The notes under the pieces were generated by a model that saw only the letters and a list, made by a program, of their open reading frames with translations, did no database searches and was not told where the DNA came from. This document shows, one piece after another, positions 19,404 to 27,933 of a DNA stretch of 64,000 bases. Position 1 is the first letter of the stretch; every line of letters starts with the position of its first letter. The stretch is from NCBI RefSeq assembly GCF_947258355.1, contig NZ_CAMYIC010000057.1, positions 62,001-126,000 on the forward strand. The letters are read 5' to 3'. Source of the stretch: an uncultured Allomuricauda sp. Its GTDB lineage: Bacteria > Bacteroidota > Bacteroidia > Flavobacteriales > Flavobacteriaceae. The translations under genes were made by a program, and so were the position numbers.

Positions 19404-19877
19404 TCAGTTTTCCATGATCTGCTCAAACCATTGGTACAGCTCTCCCTTGGTGATCACAGCTCCTTGTTTGATGATTTCGAACTTGTCAACGTTCTTATCC
19501 TCCCCATATGCCTTGGAAGCGGACAGATATTCAACAAAATCGGATTGGTAATTACGTTTGAACCAACCAAAGCCCACTTCGGTCCTTAGGTCGATTTCTG
19601 GGTTTAAAATCTTTACTGACAACAATTTCATTTCCTTGTCCGTTAGGTGAAATAGGTGCATATGCCGCTCGGAAACATTTTCTAAATATTCCACTTTGTT
19701 CAACACACCTTCCCAGATTAAATCGCTAAAAACGTCTATTTCCTCCTCTGCAACTTCAGGCTTTTCTTTTTTAAGGGTGTCCCATTCTTCCGCAGTAATG
19801 GATTGGGTCGCCAAAAAGTTGATAAATTCAGGATGGAGCTCTTCTAATTGCTCCTTGGTCAATCGTCTGTACTTCAT
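19404..19877 (-). CDS. DUF6495 family protein
   Basis: This 157-residue soluble acidic protein begins MKYRRLTKEQLEELHPEF and contains the conserved run DVFSDLIWEGVL near residue 49. It fits DUF6495, a Flavobacteria-restricted family of unknown function. It has no signal peptide or membrane segment. It lies 126 bases upstream of hisS on the same strand and is probably transcribed separately, since hisS has its own -7 box. Confidence 0.8.
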   Translation of the reverse strand: MKYRRLTKEQLEELHPEFINFLATQSITAEEWDTLKKEKPEVAEEEIDVFSDLIWEGVLNKVEYLENVSERHMHLFHLTDKEMKLLSVKILNPEIDLRTEVGFGWFKRNYQSDFVEYLSASKAYGEDKNVDKFEIIKQGAVITKGELYQWFEQIMEN

Positions 19878-19998
19878 GCTGCAAAAATATAAAAGGCTAG
19901 TGAGAACCTCCTTGTTTTTGTTCCAAGAAAACCATGAAATCCCAGATTTTACCGCATTTAATTTAAGTATAGATTAACATCCATATTAGCCGTGATTT

Positions 19999-20029
19999 TT
20001 GGCAAGCGCTTTTATTTATTGTAGTTTCG
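19999..20029 (+). promoter_or_regulatory. Promoter of the DUF4168 gene (TTG-N20-TAGTTTCG)
   Basis: TTG at 19999-20001 and TAGTTTCG at 20022-20029, one mismatch from TAnnTTTG, are 20 bases apart, about 32 bases before the ATG. Confidence 0.5.
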
Positions 20030-20061
20030 GAAACTAACATTATTAATAAAACACGTACAGA

Positions 20062-20526
20062 ATGAGATTTTTAAAATCATTTAAAACTTTAGTGGTTTGT
20101 ATAGCAACCATTGGTGCATGTGGTCTTTCGCATGTGAACGCGCAAGAGCAGGTGGAGGTCAGCGATGCCGAACTAAATAAAATAGCTTCTGCTTTCCAAG
20201 ATATTCAAAAGGTGAATATGGAAGCCCAGCAACAGGTTATGCAGACCGTTAAGGATAGCGGTTTTGAGCCCAACCGATTCAACGAAATGTACCAAGCTTC
20301 GGCTTCGCCCGAAAAAACCGTTGATGCGAGCGATGAAGAAAAGGAGCGCTTCGGGAAGTTAATGAACGAAATCCAGCAAATGCAAGTTGGTTTTACCCAA
20401 CAAATTGAAGAAATTATTGGCAATGAGGGGCTAACTATGGAGCGTTACCAAAAAATAGCTATGGCACTACAGACCGATACCGAACTTCAAGGGAGATTGA
20501 GAACCGCATTGGAGCAGCAACAATAG
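20062..20526 (+). CDS. Secreted DUF4168 protein
   Basis: This 154-residue protein has a signal peptide ending near HVNAQ and a helical mature domain of the DUF4168 family, with VSDAELNKIASAFQDIQ near residue 30 and an ending rich in helix-forming residues (MERYQKIAMALQTD). Function unknown; an exported, probably periplasmic protein. It has its own promoter and a strong terminator shared with the converging ribosomal operon. Confidence 0.87.
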   Translation: MRFLKSFKTLVVCIATIGACGLSHVNAQEQVEVSDAELNKIASAFQDIQKVNMEAQQQVMQTVKDSGFEPNRFNEMYQASASPEKTVDASDEEKERFGKLMNEIQQMQVGFTQQIEEIIGNEGLTMERYQKIAMALQTDTELQGRLRTALEQQQ

Positions 20527-20553
20527 ATATATACTTAGATTAAGAGCACACAC

Positions 20554-20586
20554 AAAAAAGCCCGAGCGATACGCTCGGGCTTTTTT
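20554..20586. terminator. Bidirectional terminator between the DUF4168 gene and rplI
   Basis: A perfect 15-bp stem (20554-20568 with 20572-20586) and a 3-base loop have an A run on one side and a T run on the other. It can therefore end both the plus-strand DUF4168 RNA and the minus-strand rpsF-rpsR-rplI RNA. Confidence 0.93.
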
Positions 20587-20607
20587 CTACAGTATGGTTT
20601 ATGAAGT

Positions 20608-21060
20608 TTATTTTGCTTCTGCAACAACTTCAAAAGGGAATTCCACAATAACTTCCCTGTGCAATCTGATAATAGCTTCGTAAGGACCAACTCTTTTGAC
20701 AGCTCCACCTTTAATATTGATGAATTTTCTATCAATTTGGTGTCCTTCTTTATCCAAGGCAGCAGCAAGGTCGATATTTGTTACAGATCCGAACAATTTG
20801 TCGCCTGCACCAACTTTTGCGGCAATTTTGATTTCCAATTGCTTCAATGCATCGGCGATCTTAGTAGCCTCATCGATAACCTTTTTCTCCTTGTGAGCTC
20901 TTTGCTTAAGGTTCTCCGCCAAAACTTTTTTGGCAGAAGGCGTAGCCAAATCGGCCAAACCTTGAGGGATAAGGAAGTTTCTGCCGTAACCGTTCTTTAC
21001 GGTAACGATATCATCCTTAAATCCCAAATCCTGTACATCTTCTTTTAGAATAAGTTCCAT
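20608..21060 (-). CDS. rplI: 50S ribosomal protein L9
   Basis: L9 is a two-domain protein joined by a long helix and binds 23S rRNA near the L1 stalk. The N-terminal signature MELILKEDVQDLGFKDDIV and NGYGRNFLIPQGLA are present; length 150. It is the last gene of the rpsF-rpsR-rplI operon, 14 bases after rpsR, and ends at the bidirectional terminator. Confidence 0.98.
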   Translation of the reverse strand: MELILKEDVQDLGFKDDIVTVKNGYGRNFLIPQGLADLATPSAKKVLAENLKQRAHKEKKVIDEATKIADALKQLEIKIAAKVGAGDKLFGSVTNIDLAAALDKEGHQIDRKFINIKGGAVKRVGPYEAIIRLHREVIVEFPFEVVAEAK

Positions 21061-21074
21061 TCTCTGGTATTTTT

Positions 21075-21371
21075 TTATTTCAACATATCGCCAACATACG
21101 GCATTAACGCTAGGTGACGGGCACGTTTAACGGCCTGTGCTACTTTTCTTTGGTATTTCAAGGAAGTACCGGTAAGTCTTCTTGGAAGCAATTTACCTTG
21201 CTCGTTCACCAACTTCATCAAGAAATCCGGGTCTTTGTAATCAATATACTTGATACCTGATTTCTTGAACCTACAATACTTCTTTTGTTTGCTGGTTTCA
21301 ATGTTAAGTGGGGTCAAATATCTGATTTCCCCATCTTTTTTCGATTTTGCTTGTTGCTCAATAGATGCCAT
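21075..21371 (-). CDS. rpsR: 30S ribosomal protein S18
   Basis: S18 pairs with S6 on the 30S platform. The core [20 protein letters not shown] and [20 protein letters not shown] are typical. At 98 residues it is slightly longer than the E. coli protein because of an N-terminal extension of about 15 residues rich in lysine and glutamine. It is 4 bases after rpsF. Confidence 0.98.
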   Translation of the reverse strand: MASIEQQAKSKKDGEIRYLTPLNIETSKQKKYCRFKKSGIKYIDYKDPDFLMKLVNEQGKLLPRRLTGTSLKYQRKVAQAVKRARHLALMPYVGDMLK

Positions 21372-21375
21372 ACCC

Positions 21376-21714
21376 TTATGCCTTTGCTTTTAGTTTGTTT
21401 CTTCTTTTTTCCGCCCAAGCAATTGCATGCTTGTCCAATTTAACGGTCAGAAAACGCATAACGCGCTCATCTCTTCTTAGTTCCAACTCGTAAGGGCCAA
21501 TGGCCTCGCCTGGAGCTTGGAATTCGAACAAGTGGTAAAATCCACTTTTCTTGTGCTGAATGGGATAGGCCAACTTTTTAAGTCCCCAATCTTCCTTGGA
21601 GACCATTTTGGCACCATTCTTAATCAAGAAATCCTCAAACTTCTTGACTGTTTCCTCTATCTGGGTCTCAGATAGAACGGGATTCAAAATGAAAACAGTT
21701 TCGTAATGGTTCAT
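21376..21714 (-). CDS. rpsF: 30S ribosomal protein S6
   Basis: S6 binds S18 and the central domain of 16S rRNA. The start [16 protein letters not shown] and the [20 protein letters not shown] segment are characteristic; length 112. It opens the operon. The single-stranded DNA-binding protein or priB gene that lies between rpsF and rpsR in many other bacteria is absent. Confidence 0.98.
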   Translation of the reverse strand: MNHYETVFILNPVLSETQIEETVKKFEDFLIKNGAKMVSKEDWGLKKLAYPIQHKKSGFYHLFEFQAPGEAIGPYELELRRDERVMRFLTVKLDKHAIAWAEKRRNKLKAKA

Positions 21715-21737
21715 TATAATATATTTTTAAAGGAGCG

Positions 21738-21768
21738 CAAAATTAATAATATTTCTTACACCCTGCAA
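21738..21768 (-). promoter_or_regulatory. Promoter of rpsF-rpsR-rplI (TTG-N20-TAATTTTG)
   Basis: On the minus strand TTG (21766-21768) and TAATTTTG (21738-21745) match the Bacteroidota consensus with 20-base spacing. The leader before rpsF would be only about 15-20 bases, too short for a large autoregulatory structure. Confidence 0.72.
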
Positions 21769-21951
21769 GAAAAGTAAAAAAACTTCGTTTAAGTACAATA
21801 GTTATCAACAATAAAAAAACCCAATAAACCTAAATAACACATATGGCAATTTACACAACAAAATACACCATGTTTACATCTTTTGTTGCTCTTAAACGGG
21901 TTTTTTATGTAATTTGCCGATGATTTAAAACCCTACAAATCACCCCATTCT

Positions 21952-22644
21952 ATGAAATTAAAAAGTATAATTGTAGACGATTCCTCGATGCAGCGCATGG
22001 CTGTCGCGAAGTTGGTCAACAATCATCCACACCTAGCTTTAGTTGCTGAGTACAGCAATGCCATTGAAGCCAAAAATGGCCTGAAAAACCATGAAATCGA
22101 CCTTATCTTTTTAGATGTTGAAATGCCGATCATCAGCGGTTTTGATCTTTTAGAGGCCTTAGAGAACCCACCACAGGTTATTTTGATTACCGGAAAACCT
22201 GATTATGCACTTAAAGCGTTCGATTACGACGTTACCGATTACCTTCACAAACCCATCACTTTGGCCCGTTTTGAAGCTTCTGTAAAAAGAGCTGTTGCCA
22301 AGTACGAACAAATGAACAGGGTTGATGAGGACGAAGAGCACATCTTTGTCAAGAGTAACCTTAAAAAACGAAAGGTTATCTTAAACGATATTAAATGGAT
22401 CGAGGCATTGGGAGATTACATTAAATTGGTAACGGATGAAGCCAATATCGTAATCCTTTCCACCATGAAATCTTTCGAAAAGCAATTGCCAGCCGAAAAA
22501 TTTCTACGTATCCATAAATCTTATATTGTGAATCTGGAGAAGATTGAAAAATTCAACAGTAAAAATGTTGAAGTAGGGGGCAGACAGATTCCATTAAGTA
22601 GAAACAAAAAGACAGAACTAGCAGAAGCGCTGGCCAATGTATAA
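21952..22644 (+). CDS. LytTR-family response regulator
   Basis: A two-domain regulator of 230 residues. The receiver domain (1 to about 120) has the acidic pair at IIVDDS, phospho-acceptor Asp55 in IFLDVEMP, and Lys in LHKPIT. The LytTR DNA-binding domain (about 130-228) has VKSNLKKRKVILNDIKWIEA and FLRIHKSYIVNLEKI. No histidine kinase is next to it, so its partner is elsewhere. The stop codon abuts the stop of priA on the other strand (TAATTA). Confidence 0.93.
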   Translation: MKLKSIIVDDSSMQRMAVAKLVNNHPHLALVAEYSNAIEAKNGLKNHEIDLIFLDVEMPIISGFDLLEALENPPQVILITGKPDYALKAFDYDVTDYLHKPITLARFEASVKRAVAKYEQMNRVDEDEEHIFVKSNLKKRKVILNDIKWIEALGDYIKLVTDEANIVILSTMKSFEKQLPAEKFLRIHKSYIVNLEKIEKFNSKNVEVGGRQIPLSRNKKTELAEALANV

Positions 22645-25101
22645 TTATATGTGGTCCACATTGTAGACCAGTCTTACACTTTTATACTTGGAAATAGCAT
22701 TAAAAGATTTTTCAATTCTTTTAATGCTATTTTTTGTTTGGGCCAATGGCTGATTCCTTGGTATTTTAATCATTATGTTTTTAAGGTAGTCTCTTCGGAT
22801 TCGTGCCACCGGTGGATATTCCGGTCCAAGAATGTTGGAACCAAGTACATTTCGAAGAGAGCCTGCCATCCAATCCGCAGATTCGTTCAATTTATTGAAA
22901 TCCTTATCCTTTAGGGTTATTTTGATAAGCCTCACCAAAGGTGGATACTTGAACTGTTCCCGCTCATAGAATTGTTCCTTGAACATTTTATCGTAACTGT
23001 TGGTGGTTACCTGCTGTAATATTTGATGGTAGGGATTGTAGGTCTGAATCAATACTTTGCCACGCTTTTGGGTACGCCCTGCCCTACCCGCTACCTGCGT
23101 CAACATTTGGAAACTACGCTCATGGGCACGGTAATCGGGGAAATTGAGCATGGAATCCGCATTCATAATGCCTACCAAACTTACATTTCTAAAATCCAGT
23201 CCCTTGGTAACCATTTGGGTACCTACAAGGATATCCATTTCCTGGTTCTCAAATGATGAGATGATTTTTTCATAGGCATACTTGCCCCGGGTGGTATCCA
23301 AATCCATTCGCCCTACCTTAACATCTGGGAACAACTGCCCCAACTCCTGTTGAATTTGTTCTGTACCAAAGCCTTTGTTGTCCAAAGTAGGGCTGCCACA
23401 AGCTAAACATGCCTGCTGCAAGGCCATATGATAACCACAATAATGACAACGCAATTGGTTTCTATGCTGATGATAGGTCAAGCTTACATCACAATTGGGG
23501 CATTGGGCCACATGTCCGCAGGTAGTACATTCCACAACTGGAGCAAATCCTCTTCGGTTCTGAAAAAGAATAACCTGTTCCCCCTCCTCCAACGCTTCGG
23601 TAATAGCCTTAATGAGTGTTTTGGAAAAATGACCCTTCATTCGGCGTTTACGGGTGGCTTCTTTGATGTCCACCAGATTGATGTCCGGCATCAAAACATC
23701 GCCGAACCTGTGTGCTATGGAAGCGTAGCCATATTTTTGCGTCTTGGCATTGAACATACTTTCAATACTCGGTGTTGCCGAGCCCAGAACAATATTCGAC
23801 TTATGAAGGGCAGCCAAGACCACAGCAGCATCCCTAGCATGGTAGCGTGGTGCAGGGTCAAATTGTTTAAAGGAACTTTCGTGCTCCTCATCTACCACCA
23901 CCAACCCTAAATTGGTAAAGGGAAGGAATAAGGATGAACGTGCACCAATTACTATCTGGGCTTTTTCAGCATTGTTCAATACATTGTTCCACACTTCTAC
24001 TCTTTCGTGAATACTATATTTTGAATGATAAACGGATACTTGGTGGCCAAAATAATGCCTTAGCCTATTGATCAATTGGGAAGTCAGTGCAATTTCCGGA
24101 AGTAAGTACAAGGCTTGTTTGCCTTCGTCCAAACATTGTTGAATCAGTTTTACATAAACCTCGGTCTTTCCAGACGATGTAACCCCATGCAACAATACCG
24201 GTTTTCCGTTATCAAAGCCTTTGTTGATATCCTGTAAAGCTTGATACTGATATTCATTTAAATCTACATGCTTGGATGCTTCGGAACGTTCATCAAACTC
24301 GACCCTATCTTTTCGGATGTGGTATTCCTCCAGAATATCTTTATCGATAAGCGCCTTGATGACAGCTCGTGAAGCCCTACTTTCCTTTTCCAATTCAGCA
24401 ATGGGAATGGGTTTGGTGCTTTTGGCTTTCAACTGAAAAAGGGACAACACCACCTGGCTTTGTTTAGGTGCTCGGGTTAGCTCGTTCAGTAAATCAGCTA
24501 GTTCTTCTTCGTCATCATATTGTTCAGAAAGTTTAACGTAGCGGACCAATTTAGGTTTGTACTGTTCGTACAACTCTTCTTTTTGAAGCACTACCCCTTT
24601 ATGGACAAGCGTATTTATCAGTTTCAGCACATTTTTCTTGTCCACAATATCACTTACCTCAGAAATTTTCAGTGCACTTTGATGCTGTAGTGCTTCAAAT
24701 ACCAAAAACTCGTCATCCGTAAGTTCAGCTTCGTCCACATCGGCATTTTTATTGGGCAACACCAAGGTTTCGCTCTCCAACATAAAAGCACTGGGCAAGG
24801 CGCTTCGAATCACTTCTCCCAAAGTACACATGTAATATTGGGCCACCCATTCCCAATGCTTCAATTGCACTTGGGTCACCACCGGGTGGTCATCAAGGAT
24901 TTGATAAATTTCTTTGGGTTCGTAGGCTTCAGGTGCATTTCGGTGTACGCGATATGCTAGGGCAGTATATATTTTTGTTTTACCAAAAGGAACAGCAACA
25001 CGCATCCCCTCCTGAATAAAATCCGCTTCGGCCTGCGAAATTTTATAGGTAAAGAGTTTTTCCAAAGGAATAGGAAGAACAACATCCAAAAAATAATCCA
25101 T
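22645..25101 (-). CDS. priA: Primosomal protein N', replication restart helicase
   Basis: PriA reloads the replisome at stalled forks. The 818-residue protein has the N-terminal DNA-binding domain (DYFLDVVLPIPLEKLFTYKI), Walker A at 306-313 (VTSSGKTE), the DEEH box at 404-407, and eight zinc-binding cysteines in paired CxxC arrangements (CTTCG, CPNC, CHYCG, CLACG). The C-terminal GRAGRTQKRGKVLIQTYNP is intact. It is the last gene of a nadC-yihY-DUF2147-priA run, starting 3 bases after the DUF2147 stop. Confidence 0.97.
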   Translation of the reverse strand: MDYFLDVVLPIPLEKLFTYKISQAEADFIQEGMRVAVPFGKTKIYTALAYRVHRNAPEAYEPKEIYQILDDHPVVTQVQLKHWEWVAQYYMCTLGEVIRSALPSAFMLESETLVLPNKNADVDEAELTDDEFLVFEALQHQSALKISEVSDIVDKKNVLKLINTLVHKGVVLQKEELYEQYKPKLVRYVKLSEQYDDEEELADLLNELTRAPKQSQVVLSLFQLKAKSTKPIPIAELEKESRASRAVIKALIDKDILEEYHIRKDRVEFDERSEASKHVDLNEYQYQALQDINKGFDNGKPVLLHGVTSSGKTEVYVKLIQQCLDEGKQALYLLPEIALTSQLINRLRHYFGHQVSVYHSKYSIHERVEVWNNVLNNAEKAQIVIGARSSLFLPFTNLGLVVVDEEHESSFKQFDPAPRYHARDAAVVLAALHKSNIVLGSATPSIESMFNAKTQKYGYASIAHRFGDVLMPDINLVDIKEATRKRRMKGHFSKTLIKAITEALEEGEQVILFQNRRGFAPVVECTTCGHVAQCPNCDVSLTYHQHRNQLRCHYCGYHMALQQACLACGSPTLDNKGFGTEQIQQELGQLFPDVKVGRMDLDTTRGKYAYEKIISSFENQEMDILVGTQMVTKGLDFRNVSLVGIMNADSMLNFPDYRAHERSFQMLTQVAGRAGRTQKRGKVLIQTYNPYHQILQQVTTNSYDKMFKEQFYEREQFKYPPLVRLIKITLKDKDFNKLNESADWMAGSLRNVLGSNILGPEYPPVARIRRDYLKNIMIKIPRNQPLAQTKNSIKRIEKSFNAISKYKSVRLVYNVDHI

Positions 25102-25104
25102 ACG

Positions 25105-25554
25105 TTAATTCTCTAGTACCCTGTGCCATGTTTGGGTCCTATACAAAAATGCCAAATAGCCCCTAACTTTCAATCGATTTTCGTTATCCTCATCCAACCA
25201 GACCCTTCCTTTAAAAGTCATAGCCTGTTCAGGATCAAATAGCTTATCACCTTTGTAGATGCCTTTTTTGTTCTTCTCAAAATTTTCCATGATCTTCATT
25301 CCAAGAATGGGCTTATCCTTTTTATCTCCTTCACACTTGGTACACAGAGCCCCTTTTTTCCCTTCTTCCAAAATCTTGACCACCTTGGCATGCATTAATC
25401 CATCTTCCTTGTAAATTTCGATTATGGCCTTGGTTATCCCATTGCGGTCATCGATTGTTTTCCACTTACCGAAAACAGTTTGCGACCATGTTACCTGACA
25501 AAGCAGAAAACATACTAGATATATATACTTATTGCGAGCTTTGCTGCTTTTCAT
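25105..25554 (-). CDS. Secreted DUF2147 protein
   Basis: The 149-residue product has a signal peptide (YIYLVCFLLCQVTWSQ) and a compact DUF2147 domain: GKWKTIDDRNGITKAIIEIY near the start, KDKPILGMKIMENF in the middle, and MTFKGRVWLDEDNENRLKV near the end. Function unknown. DUF2147 proteins are thought to be small lipocalin-like barrels in the periplasm. The start codon lies 26 bases inside the end of the YihY gene, so translation is probably coupled. Confidence 0.87.
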   Translation of the reverse strand: MKSSKARNKYIYLVCFLLCQVTWSQTVFGKWKTIDDRNGITKAIIEIYKEDGLMHAKVVKILEEGKKGALCTKCEGDKKDKPILGMKIMENFEKNKKGIYKGDKLFDPEQAMTFKGRVWLDEDNENRLKVRGYLAFLYRTQTWHRVLEN

Positions 25555-26509
25555 GTCTTTTTTTTAAGGAATTAAGCGTGGCGTTCAATTCAAAACCCAG
25601 TAATAATATATTAGAATTTAACCATATAAACACCATTAAAATCAATAATCCTCCCAAAGCTCCATAAAGTTCGTTGTAACGAGCAAATTTCTCCACATAA
25701 ATTCCGAAAAGATAAGAGGTCAATAAAAACAGAAGTGTGGTCATTAAAGCTCCTGCGGAAAAAAAGCGGGCCTGTCTACCTTCTGCCGTTCCAAAATAGT
25801 AAAGTATGGCCGTTGTGAAATAAGAAAGACAAAGAAAAAACAATATTTTGGCTACCTGTATTCCAATGGTATCGCCTTTTTCCACATCATAGCCCAATGT
25901 TTTTCCCAAATATTCACTGGTGTATTCGACAATGTAGAATTCAAAATAAACAAAGGCAACAGCACCTACGATCAATAAAATGGAAAGAATCAATCCAACC
26001 ATCAGGGCATACGCATATTGACGAAAAAAATTACGTGTCAACTCTACGTGATAGGAGTTCTCAAATCCGCCAAAAATGGCATTCACACCGTTGGCCATCA
26101 AAAAGATGGACAAAATAAAAGCAGAGGATAATAACCCCCCTTGTTTTTGGTCTTTGATCTGCTGGTAGATTTCACCAAAGTAATCACTCGTTGCCGATGG
26201 GAGAAAAGATTCCAAAAAATCCAAAAACTGGGCATCAAAATTCTCGTTGCCCACACTTACGTATGGAATGATAAACGGAATCATGGTCACTAAAAAAATG
26301 AGCAGGGGAAACAAAGCAAGAAAAATACTGAAGGCGATGGAACTTGCCCTAGAAGAAAGTGCTCCTTTGACAATTCCCATCAAATACATTTCAATCAGAT
26401 CATAGAAAGAGAGTCCCTCAAAAGCTTTGAGCTTAATTTTTTTCAACAACCGAACAATCCAATTGATTACGGGTATTTTTTCCAATTTCTCTTCTACGGC
26501 TGCGGACAT
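25529..26509 (-). CDS. YihY/BrkB family inner-membrane protein
   Basis: The 326-residue protein has six or so hydrophobic segments and the YihY pattern: SRASSIAFSIFLALFPLLIF near residue 55, and the late GGLLILMVFIWLNSNILLLG. Despite its old names (ribonuclease BN, virulence factor BrkB), the family function is unsettled; E. coli RNase BN activity was later assigned to another gene. It abuts the nadC stop with no gap and overlaps the DUF2147 gene. Confidence 0.9.
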   Translation of the reverse strand: MSAAVEEKLEKIPVINWIVRLLKKIKLKAFEGLSFYDLIEMYLMGIVKGALSSRASSIAFSIFLALFPLLIFLVTMIPFIIPYVSVGNENFDAQFLDFLESFLPSATSDYFGEIYQQIKDQKQGGLLSSAFILSIFLMANGVNAIFGGFENSYHVELTRNFFRQYAYALMVGLILSILLIVGAVAFVYFEFYIVEYTSEYLGKTLGYDVEKGDTIGIQVAKILFFLCLSYFTTAILYYFGTAEGRQARFFSAGALMTTLLFLLTSYLFGIYVEKFARYNELYGALGGLLILMVFIWLNSNILLLGFELNATLNSLKKRHEKQQSSQ

Positions 26510-27367
26510 TTAAACGGCTTTTAAACTTAGGTCCATATTGTAAACGGAATGGGTCAAGGCTCCTGATGAAATATAATCCACGCCGCATTCGGCATATTTT
26601 CGAATCGTGTCCTCAGTAATGCCTCCCGAAGACTCGGTAAGGCACTTATCCCCTATTCGCTGGACTGCCTCGCGGGTGTCATCATAATCAAAATTGTCCA
26701 AGAGAATGCGGTACACACCATCTGATTTCAATATTTCATCTACCTCATCCAAATTCCTGGCTTCAACGATAATCTTTAGGTCCTTACCTTTTTCTTTTAA
26801 ATAATTCTGCGTTTTTTGAATGGCTTTTGTGATTCCGCCAGCAAAGTCGATATGGTTGTCCTTGAGCATGATCATGTCATATAGGGCAAACCTATGGTTT
26901 TCCCCTCCTCCGATTTTAACGGCCCATTTTTCCAAAGCACGAATTCCAGGCGTGGTTTTTCGGGTATCCAATATTTTGGTTCCCGTACCATCCAAAATGG
27001 AAACAAAATCCTGTGTTTTGGTCGCGATTGCACTCATACGCTGCATGGCATTCAGAACCAATCGCTCAGCCATTAGTATACTTTGAGAGCTACCCTCAAC
27101 ATAAAAAACGATGTCGCCATATTTTACCTTTTCACCATCATTGATCAACACTTCCATGGTCAATTCAGAATCGACATAGCTAAATACCATCTTGGCAAAA
27201 TCCACACCTGCGATTATGCCTTCATCCTTCACCAAAAGTTTCGCCTTGCCCTTTGCAGAAACAGGGATGCAGGCCAAGGAACTATGGTCACCATCGCCAA
27301 CATCTTCCCTAACGGCATTGGCAATGATCAAATCCAGTTCGTTTTGAAATTGTTCTTCGGAAATCAT
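26510..27367 (-). CDS. nadC: Nicotinate-nucleotide pyrophosphorylase (carboxylating)
   Basis: NadC joins quinolinate and PRPP to give nicotinate mononucleotide in NAD synthesis. The quinolinate-site segment LDTRKTTPGIRALEKWAVK and KIGGGENHRFALYDMIMLKDNH are diagnostic; the C-terminal SGGITEDTIRKYAECGVDYI completes the barrel. Length 285. It is the first gene of a tight minus-strand run (nadC, yihY, DUF2147, priA) and diverges from rlmH. Confidence 0.97.
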   Translation of the reverse strand: MISEEQFQNELDLIIANAVREDVGDGDHSSLACIPVSAKGKAKLLVKDEGIIAGVDFAKMVFSYVDSELTMEVLINDGEKVKYGDIVFYVEGSSQSILMAERLVLNAMQRMSAIATKTQDFVSILDGTGTKILDTRKTTPGIRALEKWAVKIGGGENHRFALYDMIMLKDNHIDFAGGITKAIQKTQNYLKEKGKDLKIIVEARNLDEVDEILKSDGVYRILLDNFDYDDTREAVQRIGDKCLTESSGGITEDTIRKYAECGVDYISSGALTHSVYNMDLSLKAV

Positions 27368-27459
27368 CCAATTGGGGTTTTAACGAAAATAGTAAAAACA
27401 TTGCTGCCTGTAAACGATAAGTTCATGCTTAATTTAAGCTGAAACGTTTATTTTTGGGT

Positions 27460-27933
27460 ATGCAGATTACTTTAATCGCCATTGGCAAAACCGATAAGTC
27501 TGAACTTAAAGAACTTATAACTGTTTATGAGAAACGGCTAAGACACTACATCAAGTTTAACTTAGAGATTATTCCGGATATAAAAAACCGTAAAAACTTA
27601 TCCGAAACCCAACAGAAAGAGAAAGAGGGCGAGTTGATTTTGGCGCAACTTCAACCTACGGACACCTTGATTTTGCTCGACGAAAAAGGAAAACAATACA
27701 CCTCTGTTGATTTTGCCCAGTTTTTACAGAAAAAAATGAATGCGGGAACAAAAAACTTGGTATTGGTCATTGGTGGACCGTATGGTTTCAGTGATGCCGT
27801 TTACGCCAAGAGTTCCGGAAAAATAAGCTTATCCAAAATGACCTTTTCCCACCAAATGGTACGCTTGTTCATCATTGAACAGATTTATCGGGGGTTCACC
27901 ATTCTCAGAAACGAACCCTATCACCACCAATAA
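27460..27933 (+). CDS. rlmH: 23S rRNA (pseudouridine-1915-N3)-methyltransferase
   Basis: RlmH methylates pseudouridine 1915 in helix 69 of 23S rRNA. The knot motif is visible at VIGGPYGFSDAVYAKSSG and MTFSHQMVRLFIIEQIYRGF, with the C-terminal NEPYHH. ATG 27460 (MQITLIAIGKT) is chosen over a TTG two codons upstream; the product has 157 residues, normal for the family. A TATTTTTG box lies only 2 bases before the ATG, too close to be its promoter in the usual geometry. The stop abuts that of the serA fusion on the other strand (TAATTA). Confidence 0.96.
   Translation: MQITLIAIGKTDKSELKELITVYEKRLRHYIKFNLEIIPDIKNRKNLSETQQKEKEGELILAQLQPTDTLILLDEKGKQYTSVDFAQFLQKKMNAGTKNLVLVIGGPYGFSDAVYAKSSGKISLSKMTFSHQMVRLFIIEQIYRGFTILRNEPYHHQ

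Noticed and set aside
27450..27457. TATTTTTG as the rlmH promoter
   Set aside because: It ends 2 bases before the chosen ATG, so transcription would begin inside the gene; no TTG stands at the right distance.
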